A DNA stretch of 64,000 nt from NCBI RefSeq assembly GCF_902499555.1, contig NZ_CABVMM010000002.1, positions 1 through 64,000 on the forward strand, given 5' to 3'. Each line of letters opens with the position of its first letter. The stretch's first letter is position 1. The stretch comes from Mesonia oceanica (GTDB lineage Bacteria; Bacteroidota; Bacteroidia; Flavobacteriales; Flavobacteriaceae). The position numbers and the translations under genes are program-made. Positions 17,471 to 26,258 of the stretch are shown here, piece after piece. The notes under the pieces were generated by a model. The model worked only from the letters and a program-made list of their open reading frames with translations. It had not been told where the DNA came from and searched no databases.

Positions 17471-17512
17471 CTGTTCCCACAACCACGCAAGCATAAAAGC
17501 CGTTAATTTTAG
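17471..17512 (+). repeat. 42-bp dispersed repeat, second copy at 12061-12102
   Basis: The block containing CACGCAAGCATAAAAGCCG and TTAATTTTAG here matches 12061-12102 at about 34 of 42 positions. The copy at 12 kb lies inside attC-like site 9, so this one may mark a relic of the cassette array 4.5 kb beyond its last clear site. It ends in a TTAATTTTAG box that could also act as a -7 promoter element. The rest of 17359-17612 holds nothing recognisable. Confidence 0.5.
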
Positions 17513-17612
17513 GTTCTTCTAGCATAGGCGAATAAGTATAAAATCAGAAATTTTCTTCCTTCGCTTTAAATAGGATTACTTATCTTCACAACATTAAATA
17601 AACCATCTAAGA

Positions 17613-18623
17613 ATGAAAATATTAGTTACCGGAGGTCTTGGATTTATAGGGTCGCATACGGTTGTTGCCTTATTAAACGAAGGCTTTGAAGTAGTTATTA
17701 TCGATAACCTTTCTAATTCATCCATTTCGGTATTAGAAGGAATTGCTTCCATCTCTAACCAAACCCCAGAATTTTGCAAATTAGATTTAAAGGATAAAGC
17801 ACTAGTTTCCAATTTTTTTGAAGAGCATTCCGATATCAAAGGAATCATTCATTTTGCCGCCTCAAAGGCCGTAGGAGAAAGTGTAGAAGAACCTTTATTG
17901 TATTATGAAAATAATATCAACACCTTGGTGTATATACTTCAGGAAATGAAAAAAAGGGAGTTGACTAATTTTATCTTTAGCTCTTCGTGTACAGTCTATG
18001 GCCAAGCTGATGAATTACCAATTACAGAAAATGCGCCGGTGAAAAAAGCAGAATCACCTTACGGCAATACCAAACAAATAGGAGAGGAGATTCTTAATGA
18101 CTTTGCGAAAGCCAACGATATTTTTAAAGCTATTTCACTTCGGTATTTTAACCCTATAGGAGCGCATCCTTCTGCAGAAATTGGGGAATTACCCATAGGA
18201 ACCCCACAAAATTTAATTCCATACATCACGCAGACCGCAGCCGGGATAAGAGAGGAACTTTCAGTATTTGGAGATGATTATCCTACAGAAGATGGTACGT
18301 GTATTCGGGATTATATTCATGTGATGGATTTAGCAGAGGCTCATGTAGTCGCGTTAAAACGTTTATTGGAAGATAAAAACAAAAAGAATTATGAAGTTTT
18401 TAATCTAGGTACCGGTAAAGGAAACTCGGTATTAGAGGTAATCAATACTTTTGAAAAGGTATCCCATCAAAAGCTTGCTTACAAAATTGTAGGAAGAAGG
18501 GAAGGAGATATTATGTCGGCATTCGCAGATACTACCAAAGCAAATTCCGATTTAGGCTGGACAGCCCGTTTTAATATAGAAGATGCTTTGGCTAGTGCCT
18601 GGAAGTGGCAACAAAACCAGTAA
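17613..18623 (+). CDS. galE: UDP-glucose 4-epimerase
   Basis: 336 aa, the usual GalE length. Extended SDR family: the NAD-binding motif GGLGFIGSH is at residues 7-15, the catalytic Ser/Tyr/Lys set is visible as SSSCTVYG (124-130) and YGNTK (Tyr150, Lys154), and HFAASKAVGES is diagnostic for GalE. It interconverts UDP-glucose and UDP-galactose in the cytoplasm for surface polysaccharide synthesis and galactose use. It stands alone and ends tail-to-tail with a Pmp3-like gene. Confidence 0.95.
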   Translation: MKILVTGGLGFIGSHTVVALLNEGFEVVIIDNLSNSSISVLEGIASISNQTPEFCKLDLKDKALVSNFFEEHSDIKGIIHFAASKAVGESVEEPLLYYENNINTLVYILQEMKKRELTNFIFSSSCTVYGQADELPITENAPVKKAESPYGNTKQIGEEILNDFAKANDIFKAISLRYFNPIGAHPSAEIGELPIGTPQNLIPYITQTAAGIREELSVFGDDYPTEDGTCIRDYIHVMDLAEAHVVALKRLLEDKNKKNYEVFNLGTGKGNSVLEVINTFEKVSHQKLAYKIVGRREGDIMSAFADTTKANSDLGWTARFNIEDALASAWKWQQNQ

Positions 18624-18638
18624 ATTATCTTTTACTGG
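18617..18638. terminator. Hairpin shared by two convergent gene ends
   Basis: CCAGTAAA (18617-18624) and TTTACTGG (18631-18638) form a perfect 8-bp stem with a 6-base loop. The arms contain the stop region of galE on one strand and the last codons of the Pmp3-like gene on the other. There is no long U-run, so its strength as a terminator is uncertain. Confidence 0.4.
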
Positions 18639-18783
18639 TTACATAAAAAGCATGGATTACACCAGGCAACCAAAAAATAAGGGTAAGGATAAGATTAATT
18701 AAAAAATCTTTTCCTAAACCTTTGTTTACGAAAACACCTAAAGGTGGTAATACAATGTTTAAAATAATAGTTAGTATAGACAT
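18625..18783 (-). CDS. YqaE/Pmp3-family small membrane protein
   Basis: 52 aa from the ATG at 18783, matching the usual size of the family; an ATG at 18807 would add eight polar residues. Two hydrophobic segments (SILTIILNIVLPPLGVFV and FLINLILTLIFWLPGVIHAFYV) are linked by NKGLGKD, with the family's PPLGV and W-LPG-IHA motifs. Family members are linked to salt and membrane stress. It is an inner-membrane peptide. Confidence 0.9.
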   Translation of the reverse strand: MSILTIILNIVLPPLGVFVNKGLGKDFLINLILTLIFWLPGVIHAFYVTSKR

Positions 18784-18862
18784 AGTTTTTTGTTTAAAAC
18801 TAGACAATATCTACTTACTGTGAAACTATTTAAAGATAAGTATAACACAATTTAACTAGAAT

Positions 18863-19477
18863 TTAATTACAGTTAAATTCAATATCATACACAGGATAGC
18901 TGTAAGCAGCTCCAAAATCGTAATGCCACCATTCCGTTCGTATGATATGGAAGCCGAATTTTTCCATTCCTTCCCGCAAGGTTTTTCGGTGATTCAAAAT
19001 CTCTTCCGTTAAGTTTTTATAATCCTGATGAGCCTCTTTACCAAAGTAATCGTAAGAAGTACCCATTTCGATAGGTTGCCCGGTTTCTAAATCGACTAAG
19101 GTTAAATCTACGGCAGCACCCCGATTGTGAACAGATTTTTTAGTGTAGGGATTTGCCACATAACGAGCATCCGGATAAATCTTCCACATTTTCTTTTGGG
19201 CACTTAAGGGTCGGTAACAATCAAAAATTTTGATTTGATAACCTAAATCACAAAAATAATTATTGGCTTTAGCTAAGGCTTCGGCTGCTTCCGGAAGCAA
19301 TAAACATTTCTCACACTCGTAAATAGGTTCTTCTAAAAAATTATTCGAAGTCGCATACCGAATATCATACGTAAAGTTATTGGCATATTCCTCTAAATCT
19401 ATAAATTGGGATAAACTGTCGTTTGTTTGAGAAAAGCAGACAAAAGAAGAGAAGAACACAAGAAGAAAGTATTTCAT
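18863..19477 (-). CDS. D-alanyl-D-alanine dipeptidase (VanX/DdpX type, M15D)
   Basis: 204 aa with signal peptide (MKYFLLVFFSSFVCFSQ). The M15 zinc motif SVHNRGAAVD gives His117 and Asp124, and EWWH gives the catalytic Glu182 and the third ligand His185; the substrate Arg is in YRPLSAQ. It hydrolyses D-Ala-D-Ala in the periplasm, for peptidoglycan turnover rather than vancomycin resistance, as no vanHA partners are present. Monocistronic. Confidence 0.92.
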   Translation of the reverse strand: MKYFLLVFFSSFVCFSQTNDSLSQFIDLEEYANNFTYDIRYATSNNFLEEPIYECEKCLLLPEAAEALAKANNYFCDLGYQIKIFDCYRPLSAQKKMWKIYPDARYVANPYTKKSVHNRGAAVDLTLVDLETGQPIEMGTSYDYFGKEAHQDYKNLTEEILNHRKTLREGMEKFGFHIIRTEWWHYDFGAAYSYPVYDIEFNCN

Positions 19478-19519
19478 AAAGTATGATTTTGAAATTTCAA
19501 TATATACAAAATGAAATTA

Positions 19520-19550
19520 AAAAGCCTTTAGTAACATACCAAAGGCTTTT
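19520..19550 (-). terminator. Rho-independent terminator
   Basis: Arms AAAAGCCTTT (19520-19529) and AAAGGCTTTT (19541-19550) are perfectly complementary. Read on the minus strand the hairpin is followed by a T-rich run, placing it directly after the minus-strand gene ending at 19574. Confidence 0.75.
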
Positions 19551-19573
19551 CAATAATTCATAGAGTAGAAGGT

Positions 19574-19969
19574 CTATCCTTCGTATTCTTGAAGGGCATT
19601 GTTGTATTCCCTAATTTCTTCTATGTTCATTTTATTATCAGAATTTTTAATCAGGTTGATCAAGTATATTAAACTCTCGTCTGCATTAAAATCATCTGTT
19701 TCAAAACCTTCTTCTTCACCTTCAATTGGATCATCCTCGGGGATAGGAATATCAAATGTAAAATTTTCTTCTAGATGTTCACATGTAAGACGTATAGCTT
19801 TTGCTACCACGGGTTGCTTTTCTTCAACAGCATAAGGGCGCAAGGCTTTTAAATCTTCTACCAAAGTATTGGTAATAATACCAACATGATCCAAATCGTC
19901 TAAAATTTTCTTTATTAATTTCTGTGCTTTCGGATTATTCACAATAGGGGGTTTTATAGTTAAACGCAC
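19574..19969 (-). CDS. Conserved hypothetical acidic protein
   Basis: 131 aa, soluble. The N-terminal half is helical and basic (PKAQKLIKKILDDLDHVGIIT), the middle is strongly acidic (IPEDDPIEGEEEGFETDDF) and the C-terminus is helical (NIEEIREYNNALQEYE). No domain recognised. It is divergent from the helicase gene at 20217 across 247 bp, so the two may share a control region. Confidence 0.75.
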   Translation of the reverse strand: MRLTIKPPIVNNPKAQKLIKKILDDLDHVGIITNTLVEDLKALRPYAVEEKQPVVAKAIRLTCEHLEENFTFDIPIPEDDPIEGEEEGFETDDFNADESLIYLINLIKNSDNKMNIEEIREYNNALQEYEG

Positions 19970-20141
19970 TACAAAAATAATTTAATAAAACTTCCTTGCT
20001 TTATCATGCCACCAAAATTTTCATAAAAATGGCATATTTTTTTCAACTACTTTTTTTGAACGTTTTTTTCTGAAATCTATTAGATTTTAAGCTTTTGATT
20101 ACTAGTGATATAGATTAAAATTAAGATTTCAGGCCAAAAAA

Positions 20142-20173
20142 TTTCTATAAACCTTTAAAACTCGTTAATTTTG
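20142..20173 (+). promoter_or_regulatory. Bacteroidota-type promoter of the helicase gene
   Basis: TAATTTTG (20166-20173) matches the -7 consensus TANNTTTG, and TTTC (20142-20145) lies 20 bases upstream in the position of the -33 TTTG box. The start codon is 43 bases downstream. Confidence 0.45.
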
Positions 20174-20216
20174 CAAGGTTTTATTTTAATAATGATAAGT
20201 TTAGGAATACGTATTT

Positions 20217-21716
20217 ATGGCAGAAAAAGTTGCAGAAAAAACTTTATATGATTATCAGGAAAAGGATTTAAATAAAATTTTTGAATACCTAGAGGAGGAG
20301 TCGGATGATTTTAATTTGCTTTACCAACTTCCTACAGGAGGGGGTAAAACTGTGGTTTTTTCGGAGATCATAAGAAGGTATATTGAGCAAACCAATAAAA
20401 AAGTAGTTATCCTTACCCACAGAATCGAGCTTTGTAAGCAAACATCTAAAATGCTGAATGGTTTTGGGGTGCGCAATAAAATTATAAATAGTAAAGTAAA
20501 AGAACTACCAGATCAAGACGAATACCAGTGTTTTGTAGCAATGGTAGAAACCTTGAATAACCGTTTGAGTGACGATAAATTAGAGGTGAGTAATGTTGGT
20601 TTAGTCATTATTGATGAAGCCCATTACAATTCGTTTACCAAGCTGTTTAAGTATTTTGAAAAGTCTTTTATTTTAGGAGTAACCGCAACTCCTTTAAGTT
20701 CTAACATTAAGTTACCGATGAAGGATAACTATAAAGAACTTATTGTAGGAGAGTCTATTCCTTCTTTAATTAATAAAGGTTTTTTAGCCCGGGCAAATAC
20801 ATTTAGTTATGATGTGGGCTTAACTTCTTTACAGGTGGGAATTAATGGAGATTATACCGTAAAGTCTTCAGAAGATTTATATACCAATTTTTCGATGCAA
20901 GAAAAATTGATGCAAGCCTATGAAGAACGTTGTAAAGGTAAGAAAACATTAATTTTCAATAACGGTATCAATACGTCATGGTATGTTTATCAAACTTTTA
21001 AAGATGCTGGTTACGAGGTAAAGCATTTAGATAATACCCATAGTAAGAAAGAACGTAAAGAGATTTTAAGATGGTTCCGCGAAAAACCAGATGCTATTTT
21101 AACTTCTGTGAGTATTCTTACTACCGGTTTTGATGAACCAAGCGTAGAAAATATTATTTTAAACAGAGCAACAAAATCACTGACCTTATATTACCAGATG
21201 ATTGGTCGTGGATCACGTAAAATTCCTAATAAAGATGAATTTAATGTGATTGATTTAGGAAACAACGCTGCTCGTTTTGGTCTTTGGGATGCTCCCGTAG
21301 ATTGGCATTTAATCTTTAAAAATCCTGATTACTTCTTAGAGAACATCGTTTCTGATGAAGACATTGAGCGAGAATTTAAATACAGAATGCCGGAAGAGGT
21401 AAGAGAGCTCTTTAAAAACACTGAGAATATAGATTTTGATATCAAAGAAGAATATGAGTCTGCCGTAAATAATGGCGAGAAATCGAAAATGGTACTCGAG
21501 AAATCTATAGATCAGCATGCGCAAATGTGTGCCGAAAATAGTGAAGACGTTTTTGATGCGCGTATTTTAGCAAGAGAATTAAAAGATGATATCCGTGATC
21601 GTGTAAAACGTTATTCACGTTGTATTATTAACAATACCAAGAATTATAGAGATTGGCTTTTTGAAGATTATAACCGAAAGTTACGCTCTCGAATTAATGA
21701 AATGTTTCAGGAATAA
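20217..21716 (+). CDS. DEAD/DEAH-box superfamily 2 helicase
   Basis: 499 aa. Motif I PTGGGKT (residues ~39-45), Ia VVILTHRIEL, motif II DEAH, motif III TATPL, and C-terminal motifs including TTGFDEPSVENIILNRAT and motif VI QMIGRGSR identify a full SF2 helicase of the SSL2/RadD type. The last ~130 residues are a helical tail. It uses ATP to remodel DNA or RNA, probably in repair; the exact substrate is unknown. Monocistronic, with a strong terminator directly after it. Confidence 0.93.
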   Translation: MAEKVAEKTLYDYQEKDLNKIFEYLEEESDDFNLLYQLPTGGGKTVVFSEIIRRYIEQTNKKVVILTHRIELCKQTSKMLNGFGVRNKIINSKVKELPDQDEYQCFVAMVETLNNRLSDDKLEVSNVGLVIIDEAHYNSFTKLFKYFEKSFILGVTATPLSSNIKLPMKDNYKELIVGESIPSLINKGFLARANTFSYDVGLTSLQVGINGDYTVKSSEDLYTNFSMQEKLMQAYEERCKGKKTLIFNNGINTSWYVYQTFKDAGYEVKHLDNTHSKKERKEILRWFREKPDAILTSVSILTTGFDEPSVENIILNRATKSLTLYYQMIGRGSRKIPNKDEFNVIDLGNNAARFGLWDAPVDWHLIFKNPDYFLENIVSDEDIEREFKYRMPEEVRELFKNTENIDFDIKEEYESAVNNGEKSKMVLEKSIDQHAQMCAENSEDVFDARILARELKDDIRDRVKRYSRCIINNTKNYRDWLFEDYNRKLRSRINEMFQE

Positions 21717-21738
21717 AATAATTTCTGATAATATTAAA

Positions 21739-21767
21739 AAATCCTCTCAAGTTGAGAGGATTTTTTG
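21739..21767 (+). terminator. Rho-independent terminator after the helicase
   Basis: AATCCTCTCAA and TTGAGAGGATT form a near-perfect stem, followed by TTTTTT. It lies 22 bases after the helicase stop. Confidence 0.85.
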
Positions 21768-21818
21768 TTTTTATGAGTTGATGAAGTTTTCAGTTTACTT
21801 CAAAATCACCCGAACAGA

Positions 21819-22688
21819 TTAATAGTTAGTATGATTTCCATCGACGTTATACACAAAAGCCCTATATTTTAGTAAAGCTACAAATACTGCTCCGCCAATT
21901 GCATTTCCGAGGATGGCAAAACATATAAATTTTAAATAATCGATAAATTCAATTTGAGGAGAAGTAATCATTCCCGAGAAAACTTCAATATTCCCAATAA
22001 TACTGTGATGCAATCCGGTAAACGACATCGTTGCAGTGATTACAAAAATAATAACAATTCTACTTATTGTTTCAGAAGAAGAAGTAAGGAGCCAAGATAA
22101 AAGTCCCATAAGCCATCCTGCCAAAATAGCACTTACAAAAATGGTTAGGGAATCAGGTTTGGTTACATGTTTGGCAATAGCTTCAAAAGTAGAAAATTCA
22201 AAAATACCGAGTTTGGGACCAATCCAAATCAAGACCAAGGACATTAGATAACCACCCAATAAATTTCCGAAGATCACCAACCCCCAAATTCTAAATAAAC
22301 TTCCGGCTTCTCGCTTATTATTAAGTATAGGTAATGTTAAGAGGGAAGTTTGTTCCGTAAAAAGAATAGATTGCCCCAGGATGACAAGAATAAATCCTAC
22401 CGGATACACCAGTGAAATGAGCTTAAAAAGTGTTTCTTCAGAAAAACTACCTCCTGCATAATAAAATAAAGTACAAATAAGTAAAAAACTAAACCCAATT
22501 TCTAAGCCCGCGGTTAACGAACTTAATATAATACTACTGGCTTTTTTATTATAGGTTTCTTGGCCCTCACATATCTGTTCTTTTAAAATCTCACCGTGTG
22601 ATTTTTTAGAACTATTATTCTGTTTTGAGTCAGATTTTTTTAATTCTGAATCTATATTTTCTTGAATTTCTTCTTCCTGTTTGGTCAT
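21819..22688 (-). CDS. Formate/nitrite transporter family (FNT) membrane protein
   Basis: 289 aa. A charged N-terminal tail of ~50 residues (KQEEEIQENIDSELKKSDS...) is followed by six transmembrane segments with the FNT pattern, including FTEQTSLLTLPILN, GNLLGGYLM and TGLHHSIIGNIEVF. It belongs to the YfdC-like branch rather than FocA or NirC. It probably conducts small monovalent anions across the inner membrane. Convergent with the helicase and divergent from the dehydrogenase gene. Confidence 0.88.
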   Translation of the reverse strand: MTKQEEEIQENIDSELKKSDSKQNNSSKKSHGEILKEQICEGQETYNKKASSIILSSLTAGLEIGFSFLLICTLFYYAGGSFSEETLFKLISLVYPVGFILVILGQSILFTEQTSLLTLPILNNKREAGSLFRIWGLVIFGNLLGGYLMSLVLIWIGPKLGIFEFSTFEAIAKHVTKPDSLTIFVSAILAGWLMGLLSWLLTSSSETISRIVIIFVITATMSFTGLHHSIIGNIEVFSGMITSPQIEFIDYLKFICFAILGNAIGGAVFVALLKYRAFVYNVDGNHTNY

Positions 22689-22830
22689 GGGTCAAAAGTA
22701 ATCTCTAAGCATTATATTTTTATTAAATTAAAGATTTTTTTAACAGGAACAATAAACTTGTGTTATATAACAAAGTATTAATAAAAATTGCCTAAACAAG
22801 CCATAGTTTTGAAGAAAAAACAAAAAAGCT

Positions 22831-24213
22831 ATGTCACAGAAAATTAAAACCATTAATCCCGCTACAGAAGAAGTAATTAAAGAATATACCTTAATGCAGG
22901 AAGCTGAAGCAATAAAAGCGGTAGAAGATTGTCACGAAGCATTTTCCAAATGGAAATTCACTTCATTTGAAGAAAGAACAAGTAAGTTAAAAGCAATTGC
23001 TGCTGAGTTGAAAAAAAATAAGCAACAATTAGTGGAATTGATGACCCAAGAAATGGGAAAATTGTTGAAACAAGGAGAACAGGAAATAGATTTATGTATC
23101 GCTATTTGTGAATGGACCGCAGAGAATGGACCTGAAAATTTAAAAGACGAAGAGAGAACTTTACCTGAAGGAGGAAAAGGATTAATCACCTATTCACCAC
23201 TAGGGGTGATTTATGGTATCCAACCTTGGAACTTCCCTGCATATCAAGTAATAAGATATGCTATTGCTAATCTAATGGCAGGAAATGGAGTTTTGCTTAA
23301 ACACGCCGAAAGTGTTACCGGTTCAGGATTAATGATTGAAAAAATATTTAATGATGCCGGCTTACCTGAAAATCTTTTTAAAGTATTAGTCATAGATCAC
23401 GATTTATCCGATAAAATCATTGATCATGAACTAGTGAGAGGGGTAACCTTAACCGGAAGTCCATCTGCTGGTAGAATTATCGCCAAAAAAGCAGGAGAAA
23501 AATTAAAGAAAACCGTATTAGAATTAGGTTCTAATGATGCCTATATTGTCTTAAAAGATGCTGATCTTGAATTAGCCGTGAAAAAATGTGTACAAGGTAG
23601 GGTGTATAATAATGGAGAAACCTGTGTAGCTGCCAAACGCTTTATTGTAGAAGAAGAGATTTATGAAGATTTCAAAAAAGCATTTGTAGAAAAAATGAAA
23701 ACCATCACCTTTGGAGACCCTACCGGTGATGAAGCAAAAATTGGTCCGATGGCTAGAAAAGATCTACGTGACGAATTACACGATCAAGTTCAGGAAAGTG
23801 TTAACAAAGGAGCTAAAGTATTATGTGGGGGAGAAATACCTAACCAAAAAGGATACTATTATCCCGCTACTATTCTCGACAATTTAAAACCGGGAATGCC
23901 GGCTTACGACGATGAACTTTTTGGTCCGGTAGCTTCATTAATAAAAGCAAAAGATGAAGAAGATGCGTTTAACATTGCCAATTCCAGCAAGTTTGGTTTA
24001 GGTGGCGGAATTTTCACGAAAGATGAAGAAAAAGCCTTTGAACTAGCTAAAAAGCATTTTGATACCGGAATGGTATTTATTAATTCTTTCGGACTGGCAC
24101 AGCCCAATATGCCATTTGGTGGTGTAAAAGATTCCGGTTATGGAAGGGAACACGGAGGTTTTGGCGTAAAAGAGTTTGTAAACTCCAAAGCAATTATGGC
24201 CTTAAATAAATAA
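22831..24213 (+). CDS. NAD(P)-dependent succinate-semialdehyde/aldehyde dehydrogenase
   Basis: 460 aa, standard for the class. The oxyanion Asn134 is in PWNF, the general base Glu231 in ELGS, and the catalytic Cys265 in NNGETCVAAKR. The sequence around GYGREHGGFGVKEFVNSKAI at the end and the short length fit the GabD/Sad group. It oxidises a semialdehyde to its acid in the cytoplasm. A possible -7 box TAGTTTTG lies at 22804-22811. Single gene with its own terminator. Confidence 0.9.
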   Translation: MSQKIKTINPATEEVIKEYTLMQEAEAIKAVEDCHEAFSKWKFTSFEERTSKLKAIAAELKKNKQQLVELMTQEMGKLLKQGEQEIDLCIAICEWTAENGPENLKDEERTLPEGGKGLITYSPLGVIYGIQPWNFPAYQVIRYAIANLMAGNGVLLKHAESVTGSGLMIEKIFNDAGLPENLFKVLVIDHDLSDKIIDHELVRGVTLTGSPSAGRIIAKKAGEKLKKTVLELGSNDAYIVLKDADLELAVKKCVQGRVYNNGETCVAAKRFIVEEEIYEDFKKAFVEKMKTITFGDPTGDEAKIGPMARKDLRDELHDQVQESVNKGAKVLCGGEIPNQKGYYYPATILDNLKPGMPAYDDELFGPVASLIKAKDEEDAFNIANSSKFGLGGGIFTKDEEKAFELAKKHFDTGMVFINSFGLAQPNMPFGGVKDSGYGREHGGFGVKEFVNSKAIMALNK

Positions 24214-24243
24214 AAACTCTTTTTTTAAAATTTTATAAAAACA

Positions 24244-24269
24244 AACCCTGAAGTGAATTCTTCAGGGTT
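24244..24269. terminator. Bidirectional terminator
   Basis: AACCCTGAAG (24244-24253) and CTTCAGGGTT (24260-24269) form a perfect 10-bp stem with A-rich and T-rich flanks. It lies between the convergent dehydrogenase and esterase genes and can serve both. Confidence 0.85.
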
Positions 24270-24276
24270 TTCTATT

Positions 24277-25179
24277 TTAGTCAATAACTACTTCGGTTTG
24301 TTTAAAATTGTTTTCCAGAAAAACATCCTTAACATAAGAGAAGATTTCGGGTAAGTAATCAAACGGAATGCTAGAGATTTCGTGTTTTGCTCCTTTAAAC
24401 GTATAAAGTAAGTAAGCAGTGTTTAATTCTTTTAATCGGTTAGCAATACTTCTAGAACCATCCAAAATTAAATAGCCAGGTTGTGATTTTTCACAATAAT
24501 GATGTGCAGCGGTAGCATAAGGCACCAAATTATCATCAGTTCCGTGGAAAAAGATGGCAGGTGTAGTATTTTCATCATTCATATACCGGGTGTCCAATAT
24601 AGCTCCGGCTAACGAAAATACCCCTGCAAAATCGATGTCTTCGTAAGTTGAGTTTTCTTCCCATAATAATTCTTGCTGATAAACCGCATGTAAAATAGCT
24701 TCAGCTCCGGCACTGCTTCCTCCGGCGATAATTTTATGAGGATCAATATGAAATTCATCTTTGTGTTGAATCATATAAGTAACGGCATCAAGGTAATCTT
24801 TAGCAGCTTTCTTAAAAGTTTCCCGTTTTCCTTCCGCAGAAAAATCACAACCAAAAGATTTCCCCTTTCGGGTTAACCGGTAGCCAATTTGTACTGCTAC
24901 AAAACCCCGTTGAGCACATTCTTTGGCAAACTTCACCTCATCCTTGTTATGGGGAGATCCCACTCCAAATCCACCGCCGTGCATAAAAATGATCACCGGT
25001 CTTTTGGTTGATTTATCATTTTGAGGTTCATAGATGTACAGCTTTAAGTCTTCTCCGTCTTTTTGGGCATACGTACGTTCAATTGCTTTTTTGGACTTAA
25101 AAAGAGGATCCACAAAGCGCTCCTGTGCATGTAGGAATAAAGAGGTAAACAGAAATAGAATTAAAAATTTAAATTTCAT
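24277..25179 (-). CDS. Secreted alpha/beta hydrolase (HSL-like esterase)
   Basis: 300 aa with a signal peptide (FKFLILFLFTSLFLHAQ). The oxyanion motif HGGGFGVG is near residue 86, the nucleophile elbow GGSSAG near residue 153, then acid (DD in HGTDDNLVPY) and the catalytic His (GAKHEISS). It probably hydrolyses a carboxyl ester in the periplasm or outside the cell. Monocistronic. Confidence 0.88.
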   Translation of the reverse strand: MKFKFLILFLFTSLFLHAQERFVDPLFKSKKAIERTYAQKDGEDLKLYIYEPQNDKSTKRPVIIFMHGGGFGVGSPHNKDEVKFAKECAQRGFVAVQIGYRLTRKGKSFGCDFSAEGKRETFKKAAKDYLDAVTYMIQHKDEFHIDPHKIIAGGSSAGAEAILHAVYQQELLWEENSTYEDIDFAGVFSLAGAILDTRYMNDENTTPAIFFHGTDDNLVPYATAAHHYCEKSQPGYLILDGSRSIANRLKELNTAYLLYTFKGAKHEISSIPFDYLPEIFSYVKDVFLENNFKQTEVVID

Positions 25180-25411
25180 GAGTTAAGTTTTAAATGAAAA
25201 ATAGGATATAAAAATACCATATCAAAAATTGTTTTAAACGAAATTGATTCATCTTTTGTGTGCAATTTCTCTGTTGATACACAAAAAAAGGATTGATATT
25301 TTAAAATAATAAAAACAAGTAGAACTACCTGTTTTTGTCTAAATAAGAGAAAAGATGATACGTTGATAGAAATAATGATTTAATTTTGAGTAGGGACTAG
25401 ATAAAATATTC

Positions 25412-25494
25412 AAAAACCAGCTAAATTATAATCGGTTTTAGGGTCTGTGGGGTAAGAATCTAAAACTTTGGGTGACTATAATCGCTGGTTTTTT
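25412..25494. terminator. Long-looped hairpin, probable terminator of the kinase operon
   Basis: AAAAACCAGC (25412-25421) and GCTGGTTTTTTT (25483-25494) are complementary across 61 bases, with an inner TTTTAG/CTAAAA stem (25436-25441/25460-25465). The right arm overlaps the end of the kinase gene. The multi-arm structure is larger than a simple terminator. The rest of the 315-bp gap to 25179 shows nothing else. Confidence 0.45.
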
Positions 25495-26258
25495 TATTTT
25501 AAAGGAATCCAAAAATCATATCGTATTCCTTTTCCTACTTTTGATGCTAGTTGAGATTTTCCTTTTAGAAAAAAGATTCTGTTTTCAATATTTTTAAGTC
25601 CTAATCCCGATTTTTTATGATCTTGTTTCTCAATATTGAAACCAAATCCATCATCGGTATAAGAAAAATTTATAAATTTTTCTAAAACTACAACTTTTAT
25701 CTGAATGTGAGAAGCTTGCCCGTGCTTTATGGAATTATTGATGAGTTCTTGGAATATCCTATAGATATGGAGTTGTTCTTCTGTTGTAAATAAATCTAAG
25801 TCATATTCATTCTCAAAATCAATACGAACTACATTACTAAAGTTGGTATCGTCAATAAGCTCTTCCATCGCTGCGCCTAATCCAAATTTCTCCAGTAATG
25901 GAGGGAAAAGGTTATGGGCAATTTTTCTTGAACTTTCGTTGGCCTTCGTAATTAAAGCTAACAGATGTTTTCTTGTATTTTGTAATTCTTCCGTAGTCAT
26001 TTGAGGCCTATTTAATAATTGAAGATCCATGGCCATCAAATTCAATTGTGAGCTAATATCGTCGTGAAGTTCGCCACCAATACGTTTGCGTTCCTCTTCC
26101 TGTACCAAAAGGTTCGCTTCCAATAATTCTTTTTGATGAAGTATTTCTAGATTTTTTTTCTCCAATTCTTTTTGAACGAGTTTCTTTTTAGAGAAAAAGA
26201 AAAATAAGGCTACAACTATACTTAAGACCAGTAAAAAGCATAAAAGGCTAAATACCAT
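25494..26258 (-). CDS. Sensor histidine kinase (HisKA_3/NarL type)
   Basis: 254 aa from ATG 26258, whose A is shared with the TAA of the upstream gene (TAATG), implying translational coupling; a longer ATG at 26351 is less likely. One N-terminal TM segment (MVFSLLCFLLVLSIVVALFFFF) and a coiled coil precede the phosphoacceptor region EEERKRIGGELHDDISSQLN and the ATPase motifs FQELINNSIKHG, DDGFGFN and GLGLKNIENR. No response regulator is adjacent. The LuxR-type regulator at 45241, inside the injection system, is the only partner in the window. Confidence 0.9.
   Translation of the reverse strand: MVFSLLCFLLVLSIVVALFFFFSKKKLVQKELEKKNLEILHQKELLEANLLVQEEERKRIGGELHDDISSQLNLMAMDLQLLNRPQMTTEELQNTRKHLLALITKANESSRKIAHNLFPPLLEKFGLGAAMEELIDDTNFSNVVRIDFENEYDLDLFTTEEQLHIYRIFQELINNSIKHGQASHIQIKVVVLEKFINFSYTDDGFGFNIEKQDHKKSGLGLKNIENRIFFLKGKSQLASKVGKGIRYDFWIPLK

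Noticed and set aside
18863..19477. VanX-type dipeptidase as part of a vancomycin resistance cluster
   Set aside because: No VanH, VanA-type ligase or VanRS genes lie nearby; a signal peptide and isolated position suggest normal wall turnover.
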